Source of the DNA: Aplysia californica
Taxonomy: Eukaryota; Mollusca; Gastropoda; Aplysiida; Aplysiidae
Assembly: GCF_000002075.1 (NCBI RefSeq)
Contig: NW_004797305.1
Location: forward strand, 1,749,575-1,813,574
Direction of reading: 5' to 3'
Length of the DNA: 64,000 bases
Both the position numbers and the translations under genes were made by a program. Positions 58,601-64,000 of this stretch are shown here, piece after piece; positions within the stretch are counted from its first letter, which is position 1; every line of letters begins with the position of its first letter. The notes beneath the pieces were generated by a model. The model did no database searches. It had not been told where the DNA came from and saw only the letters and a list, made by a program, of their open reading frames with translations.

Positions 58601-59837
58601 CCTACGTACGGCCCTTAGATTTAGGTAGAAGTACGCTCACGGCCTTGATAATCTCTCAGCTGGACCGCATCACTTTATCGATCGATATCTTGGCCAAGAC
58701 AAGATAGTTCACTCCTCTATAATTAAACCAATGAAAAAAAGTGTCCTCAATATTCGGTGGCGCCCTTTTCGAAAAAGTGCAGACTTTGCGATGTGTGTGA
58801 AAATATATGATAAAAGTGAAATTAACAAAGTGTGCTATTCCTATTCTTCTTCTGGTGAAACGAAAGAGAGCTTCAAAACAAAGACTGCAGAGTCATCTGA
58901 ACCAATGTGCGGACTTCCGCGGGCACCTTTTTGGCTGAGTGAACTATTTTGTTATGTACGATCTTTGGCCAAGAGACGCTCTACGAGGTCAAGATAACTT
59001 GCCAAGTCATTGGTCACTATTTATAACTTTGACCTGTAATTTACTACGTCATTTTCCATTAAAGGAATGCTGAAATTTTCCATTGAAAGAAGGTCAGCGT
59101 CTATGCCCTTTATAGCTGCTCGCTTCCCAATCAAAGTAGGTCGTCCCTATATATAGGGCCTGCGCGCTTCCCGGGTAGCCTGGCTCACGCCCTTTATAAA
59201 GGGCCTGTGCTTTTCCAGGGTTTAAGTTTTTCCACTTGTAGTGTCGGGTTTGATAGTTTATGTGCCGCCAACAAAGCCTAGCTTATTATGTGGAGTGGAG
59301 GGCATAGCCACTTCGATTAATTTTTAGTATTTTCTTAAGCAGCTAAAATATAGGTTACCGAGTATGAACAGTTTTTTTAAAACCAGCTAATAATGATCAT
59401 GTTGATGGCTTTTAATCTTCTTTTATTTTCATTTGAATTGTGAAGAAATAAAAGGATGGGTTCATGTTAGAGAATGGACTTTATGAAATCAAACTACAAA
59501 ACTGTTTCTATACTTATACCCTCACTCCCCCTATCCACCCCTCTCACATGTAATACAGGGAAGTTAAACTTACTCTTTGTAAGTCTTTTCCATCTAAAGG
59601 CTCAGTTACAGTACGGTACCCATTTATTTAGATGGTGCTTTGAATTGTCCTTGTTTCACATTATTTTACTTTAGCAGGGGAGTGGGTGCCATGTGAGAAT
59701 ATGGTTTGTCCTTAACTGTTCATAGATACAGGGAGCCTAAGCTACCAGAACAGGGAGACAGTGATGATGATGAAGATGAAGAGGAGACTCAAAATTTTCA
59801 GCCTGATGACGACGATGATGTTGATGACAATGTTTAA
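52625..59837 (+). CDS. POLR2M: POLR2M / Gdown1, RNA polymerase II subunit M
   Basis: Coding exons: 52660-52772 (acceptor at 52624, so a 5' UTR exon lies upstream), 53796-54096, 56363-56487, 57249-57453, 57784-57869 and 59726-59837 (TAA). Phases agree; 313 residues. Gdown1 binds Pol II and blocks TFIIF, making transcription Mediator-dependent; it is nuclear or shuttling. Support: the N-terminal signature LMSKSVGELKELLERQEKIL followed by LKTLPDKGERCRKFAEHL (vertebrate SLVELREMLKRQERLL / CKLPDKGKK), and the C-terminal ISINESVKLIDEQRARNEKL then AEHAAQRLAAQLVPKMATY, YREPKLPEQ and an acidic tail EQGDSDDDEDEEE. Middle parts are poorly conserved, as in the family. Human Gdown1 is 368 residues, so the length is reasonable. 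The start codon ATGAAAATGAAT at 52660 has a second in-frame ATG two codons later. Confidence 0.92.
53457..53708 (-). mobile_element. piggyBac-like MITE, POLR2M intron 1
   Basis: Perfect TTAA on both sides; ends TTAACCCTTAGATTCGTACG and ACGTACAGATAAGGTTAA. Homologous to 34256-34472 in the opposite orientation. It ends 88 bases before the exon 2 acceptor. Confidence 0.8.
54128..55690 (+). mobile_element. pogo-like element, 1.56 kb, POLR2M intron 2
   Basis: TA-flanked ends CTGTAGTCTCCACTGAAGAT and GGGATCTTAGGCAGAGACTA with CCG are inverted copies; AAGATCC repeats recur near both ends. No transposase frame was seen. It starts 31 bases after the exon 2 donor. Confidence 0.65.
56560..56664 (-). 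mobile_element. 105-bp LINE 3' end with 11-bp target duplication
   Basis: CAGAGAAGGAC at 56549-56559 and 56665-56675 flanks the minus-strand copy of the last ~100 bases of the 8632-9440 LINE, ending in (TAAAG)n. POLR2M intron 3. Confidence 0.9.
56808..57005 (+). repeat. Possible diverged tRNA-derived SINE
   Basis: GGCCCTGATAGTCTAGTAGTTAGG resembles a tRNA A-box region, read here as two short pieces, and TGTCCTTGAAAAGGCACTTC follows. That second motif recurs in many marine-invertebrate repeats. There is no clear B box and no second copy in the window. Confidence 0.35.
57249..57453 (+). CDS. POLR2M: POLR2M exon 4, acceptor choice
   Basis: The reading frame that gives RKTLHCFATLRTLKSK ... VRPPEYKFKESKLISINESV needs the acceptor GTAGAG|GAAAAC at 57248. 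The stronger-looking TTTGTAG|AGG two bases earlier would shift the frame and reach a stop after about 36 codons. Two-base tandem acceptors are unusual. Confidence 0.7.
58472..58616. repeat. 36-bp minisatellite with palindromic core
   Basis: Four units of about 36 bp (TATGCGTACGGCCTCCCGTA with CACATAGCCTCATAAC); the first two are identical and the later two diverged. Each holds the inverted pair GTACGG / CCGTAC. POLR2M intron 5. Confidence 0.9.
58689..58973 (+). mobile_element. TIR element, shorter copy of the 35946 family
   Basis: The ends are CTTGGCCAAGACAAGATAG with TTCACTC, and GAGTGAACTATTTTGTTATG with CTTTGGCCAAG. Both ends match the 35946-36417 copy in reverse. POLR2M intron 5. Confidence 0.6.
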
Positions 59838-59932
59838 GCAGGCAGCATGTTCCAAGGTCCACACTCAAGGGAGATAACATGAAAGAAATTTCTCTGGCGA
59901 ATTCTCTTTTCTTTTCTGCTAAATCGTGCTTT

Positions 59933-59938
59933 AATAAA
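59933..59938 (+). promoter_or_regulatory. Candidate polyadenylation signal of POLR2M
   Basis: AATAAA 96 bases after the stop codon, well placed for a short 3' UTR. Confidence 0.6.
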
Positions 59939-60152
59939 GTGCAGCCGTACCACAGAACTGAAAAAGTGATAAAATCTGGTACCAGGCCTTTTTCTGTTCT
60001 CTGTGCCATCATGCCACTGAAGATCTAAGGATACACATGGGACACACATGCTACTAACATGTGGGATCATCATTTTGTAGAGATGTTAGCGCTATGAAGA
60101 GAAATGCCACTCTTTGTGAGGATTTTGAGCCCCATAATTTTCACTGCTTGTT

Positions 60153-61085
60153 TTAACTCACTTCAGACGCGTCACACAACAGTTGCGTGACCCCCGCCAT
60201 GACGCTCGCGACGGGTCTCACAAGCCCTGCGTGACCAACTTTGGAATTTTTTTTTCGCTCTACAAATCACGCACGGATCGCGAGACCCGCCTCGTACCCT
60301 TGTTTGGCCAAGCCTGAGCTACTTAAACTTCGTTTCGTATCTCTGGGGCCGGTAGTTTTTAAGTTATTGAAGGTGAAGGACAGTGACCCCAACTGGGGTT
60401 GAACAGACCGGAACTCGCGCTTTGTTTTTTTTCTATACAGCTCATAGTAATCCGACAGTCGCGTCGTAGTAACGGTCGAAGAAGTCGCATGAACAAGAAT
60501 CACATAATTTCGCCGTTTTCTATACTTCTGTGCGTTTTACTAGTTCTAGTGTCTCAGAATATGATGTGTCTAATAGTTAGGATCCTGGATATGTACCCGA
60601 ACACGGCCCGAGTCGTAGTTCTAGGGCTAGATCTAGCACTAGTACCGGTGTTGTTTTTCGCGCAACGAAATCACAACGTCGTGCCGTACATCTGTCTCAT
60701 GTAATTCAGTGTATGGGTCTGAATCAATTCACAGACCAGCTTTTATATTTCCACCAAACACTTGCACATGTATACAAATCAAACCAGAACACTTTGAACT
60801 TTTATTTTTGTTGTTGCAGTGAATTTCATTCTACTTGTCACGTCTCTGGAAATTTTTCGAAAATCAAATTCATGCCAATTTTTAAAATATCATACGAATT
60901 AAAGTATTAGACTTAGACAACTTTAGTTTTTTGTATTAGATTAAGCTTGAATGTTACTTTACTGTGTCAAAAAATGATTACAATAGGGTAATTCTGAGAG
61001 TTGTGGTGATTTATTTAAATTCCCCCCAAAACGCCAGTCTTCAACGCTTGTGACTGGTGAAAGGGCCCAGTCGCAAGTGAGTTAA
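60153..61085. mobile_element. TTAA-flanked TIR element, 933 bp
   Basis: TTAACTCACTTCAGACGCG at the left and CGCAAGTGAGTTAA at the right give inverted ends CTCACTT with a duplicated TTAA. This fits piggyBac or Kolobok. The right 375 bases are shared with 20875-21248. The frame 60399-60704 has no family match that I know. Confidence 0.7.
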
Positions 61086-62600
61086 TAAAGTTCGGAGTGA
61101 ACATCTGTGTATAGGAACCTGGCAACTTAGACCTCATGGCTCCAAGACAAAAAATGTGTGCGAACCATGAGCTTTGGAGAAAAAAAAGATGCAACTACCT
61201 GTCACTAAAAACAGACCATCCGACTCTTACAAGGTAATTTGTATCGCTCATCCTAATTCTATGGGTTTCTTTATGGTGGGTAGGCCTATTTGCAGATGTT
61301 CAAGGTGATATTTATGGTTTGATTCGGTAGTGGTACATGCTCTTTTGATTGATTGCTGATGTTACAGCAACTTATGTCCTCAATTACCATTAAAATGAAG
61401 ATTGATCTTTCTTGACTGTGAACTGTTAGTACCGTTTAGTGATTTAATGAACAAAATCCATGTGCTTTTTTGGCTTTTTTCAAAGGTACGAAAGTAGCAT
61501 GTTGGAGTAAGAATATGCCGTTTGACTAAGTTATACTTATATGTATTGGCATACAAGTATTGGTGACTGTTGGTACTCTAACACTGTATTTGTTATTTCA
61601 TATAATATAGAGAAATAGGTATACTTAAATCAGTTTCGTGATTACTTGGTCACTGCTGAGTTTGTTTTGGTTTTTGTTGACACTGTTGTCAATTTCAGTT
61701 TCCTATTGGAAGTGGCCAAGTGTTTTTGAGCTTCAGTTGATACAAATTTCAGGATGGAGCCAATTGCATGGTGGGATCCAATTGCATGTCATCTTGCCAG
61801 TTACGTGGCAAATTTGCCTGCACCGTTCAGTTTCGCACCAAATCGTTTACCGCTTTCCTCTCGAAAATGCGCAGTGATGTTTTTTGCAATGACGACATAC
61901 CAGTTGGGTGTCGCATTTCTCCTTCCTAGCACACCATGGCATTAGTATTTGACAAATGCTATTAGGAAGTAAACTATTACTGAGTCATGTACTTGTGATT
62001 AAGATGAGAGAATGTATAAAAATCAGATGGATTTGTTAGGCCTCTCTTCTGAGCCTAGTTTCCTATTTCTGACATGATTTTTGTTCTTGCTTTATCCCGA
62101 ACCCTCTCCCTTATCCAAAATACGTCAACTGACTAAAAATAATCATTTGCAACATTGAACACTTTGAAATAGACAGAAGAAATCTAAATTAACAGGAGAA
62201 AACTCAGTAATTCTAAAACATCACCACAAAACAGTTGTGTGCAACTGATACATCGGTGTTATCAATGTCATCTTGAATCTTCTTGAAAGTTCTTCTTCTG
62301 GCAGGATTTTCTGATGTGCACAGAATCGTGCCCTTCTTCCATCAGCCATGTAGAATACTTTCTGTTCCCGCAGAGAGAGCTGTATTGGTGCAATAGTTAG
62401 TCCACCGTTTCTCCAACAACGTAATCTACAGCTGATGTGGAGGAAGAGGCTGCATACCGTTCAAGAGGACATTGTTGTTCAGTAGATTTGTGATAAATCT
62501 CTTCCTAGTATGGATGCATCTTAACAGTATACTTTGTTAGAGTTAAGGTTATGTCCATGATCTCGTTGGGGTCAGCGTCTTTCCTGTAGGATGATGAATT
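61086..62600. other. Intergenic, no supported gene
   Basis: A possible short exon-like frame ATGGCTCCAAGACAAAAAATG (61138 to a GTAATT donor at 61232) and the frame 61754-61945 are seen. Neither resembles a known protein and no connecting structure was found. Confidence 0.35.
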
Positions 62601-62619
62601 GTCTTCAGCACCTTTTTAA

Positions 62620-63570
62620 GCTACTGAAGAGCTGATTGGGGCACAGCTCCACCAGGGCCCTCTAATTCTTCGCTTTCTTCAGTAATCTGTACATCAAGAT
62701 GTGCTTGGTCAAGAAACGCTCGATCTTCTCTGGTGAGGTTGACCAGTGGTACCGTTTCATATGATGAGGTTGCAAAATTTGGTCTTCCTAAGAATTTTTC
62801 AAAGGTAGTAAAGGGATGTGTTGCCTTGTTGACCCAGTTGTAATGCTCGTAATAACATTCTTCCAGCTGCTCAGGCCACTTTTTTGCATCTGACAAATAG
62901 TTTTTTGAAAATATTCCACCTCGGTTCTGTTGAACCTGTCAACACGGCCTTGTGATTGTGGGTGGTAAGGTCTGCCGTTGAGTATTTGAATGCGGAATTC
63001 TTCAAAACTCATTGGATTCTATACCATTGTCCGACTGGAGAATCCTAGTTGCCCCATATAGGGGGATGAAATGGACCAGGTTGTTCCCTATTTGTTTGGC
63101 ACTTTTGTCCTTGACTGGGGAGCTGAAGGCAAATCATGAATAGCTGCTAGAGCAGTCCACCACGTTCAAAATGTAGTTGCACCCTTGCTGTGATGGCATT
63201 TCTTTAGATCTATTTGCCACCTGCTGTTTTGGTAGGTGGCTGGAATGGGTTTCCTCGATGCATTTTATTTTTGGCAGATCTCTTGCCTGTGCACATTCCG
63301 AGCAGCAGATATTTTCCTTGAACAAAAGTTGTGACAAATTCATTGGTCACGCGGTAACAAATTTGCCTCAGACTTTCGTAAATTGTACTACTTTTCCTGT
63401 GGTCTTTTGCGTGGTTCAATTCAACCATTTTAGGTTGTTCATATTTTGTGAGACACTTACGATTGCCAGTCACCAAATCCTCGGACTTGAAAAACATAGC
63501 ATCTTCTTTGTCAATACAAAAAAATTGCTCAATATGTTTGCAAACAAGTACAAGGTGTTCTGAAGTCAAT
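62620..63570 (-). mobile_element. Fossil integrase-bearing element (KRBA2/Ginger-like or Gypsy-like)
   Basis: The minus strand carries pieces of an rve-type integrase: a region with ILQSDNG, then GRPYHPQSQGRVDRFNR, then a post-core segment with TTGSTRQH- and FEKFLGRPNF-like wording. Upstream lies a likely zinc-binding/N-terminal part. The LQSDNG plus HPQSQG pairing is common in KRBA2-type and Ginger DNA transposons, but Gypsy-type elements share this integrase. It is spread over more than one reading frame and is clearly broken, with several breaks, so a fossil. No LTRs, capsid or reverse transcriptase are visible in the window; it may extend past the right edge. Confidence 0.6.
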
Positions 63571-64000
63571 GTCTGGTTTTGTCTTTTGGCAAATTTTCTT
63601 GATCCCCATTGTCATTGAGGTAGATAATACCTCACCTTTACAACTGTCAGAATTTCTTTGTAAGAAGTCCAAAAGATTTCTGGCCTGTCTTTAGTTTGAT
63701 GTCTCCGTCGATGTGTATACCAAAGAAAATCCCTTCTTTGGGAACAGTGTCCTCCTCCATGTTGAGTTTTTAGGCCTACATTCCTACAAGGATTTCAACT
63801 TCAGTGCTCAATAGTGCATGGTCATGCATTACTATCTTAAGCAATCTCGCACAGCGAATTGGGAAGGAAAGTACTTTCTTCAAAATGAAATAAAACTGGC
63901 AATGGTGCCATGTGGTGCATGTCATTCAGCCTCTTCATGTATATAATATAAATTTGCCACGAAATTGGCAACAAGACGCACAATTGGCTCCCTGCCACGG

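Noticed and set aside
58472-58616. CRISPR-like array
   Set aside because: Contiguous tandem units with no spacers, inside a eukaryotic intron.
61138-61945. Two short frames as exons of a further gene
   Set aside because: No family resemblance, no consistent exon chain; left as unannotated sequence.

Overview
This is a 64 kb piece of an animal nuclear genome. It is AT-rich, its genes have many exons with GT-AG introns, and the introns and gaps are packed with short transposable elements. Gene content (an R3HCC1L orthologue, a hydroxylysine-kinase-like protein and the Pol II subunit POLR2M/Gdown1), the abundant tRNA-derived SINEs and the mix of pogo-like and piggyBac-like MITEs suggest a lophotrochozoan, most likely a mollusc. 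That placement is inference; nothing in the window names a species.

Layout: (1) 0.9-5.0 kb, minus strand: an ankyrin-repeat protein with a predicted N-myristoylation start; its 3' end is unresolved. (2) 5.0-12.7 kb: no convincing gene. It holds a 497-bp MITE with a 9-bp target duplication, a 5'-truncated LINE with a perfect 13-bp target duplication, and a pogo-like element carrying a LINE tail. (3) 12.77-25.58 kb, plus strand: R3HCC1L orthologue, 10 exons found, first coding exon not found. (4) 25.6-33.0 kb: intergenic repeats, including a tandemly duplicated SINE. (5) 33.05-42.75 kb, plus strand: a six-exon, 491-residue HYKK-like kinase, complete from ATG to stop, with a near-perfect 97-bp inverted repeat in its probable 3' UTR. 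(6) 42.8-52.6 kb: transposon-dense, including a pogo-like element with three other DNA transposons nested in it. (7) 52.63-59.84 kb, plus strand: POLR2M (Gdown1), six coding exons, 313 residues, complete. (8) 60-64 kb: a 933-bp TTAA-flanked element and a broken integrase-bearing fossil on the minus strand.

The three plus-strand genes are unrelated in pathway: R3HCC1L is a putative exon-junction-complex-binding RNA protein, HYKK acts in lysine catabolism, and POLR2M is a Pol II regulator. There is no operon logic. The most distinctive content is the repeat biology: one hairpin-forming 3' tail shared by two otherwise unrelated SINE-like families and by solo tails, paralogous full and empty sites that date nested insertions, inverted MITE pairs around a kinase exon, and the 97-bp 3'-UTR hairpin. 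All exon boundaries were derived by hand from splice motifs and phase; no alignment or search was run.
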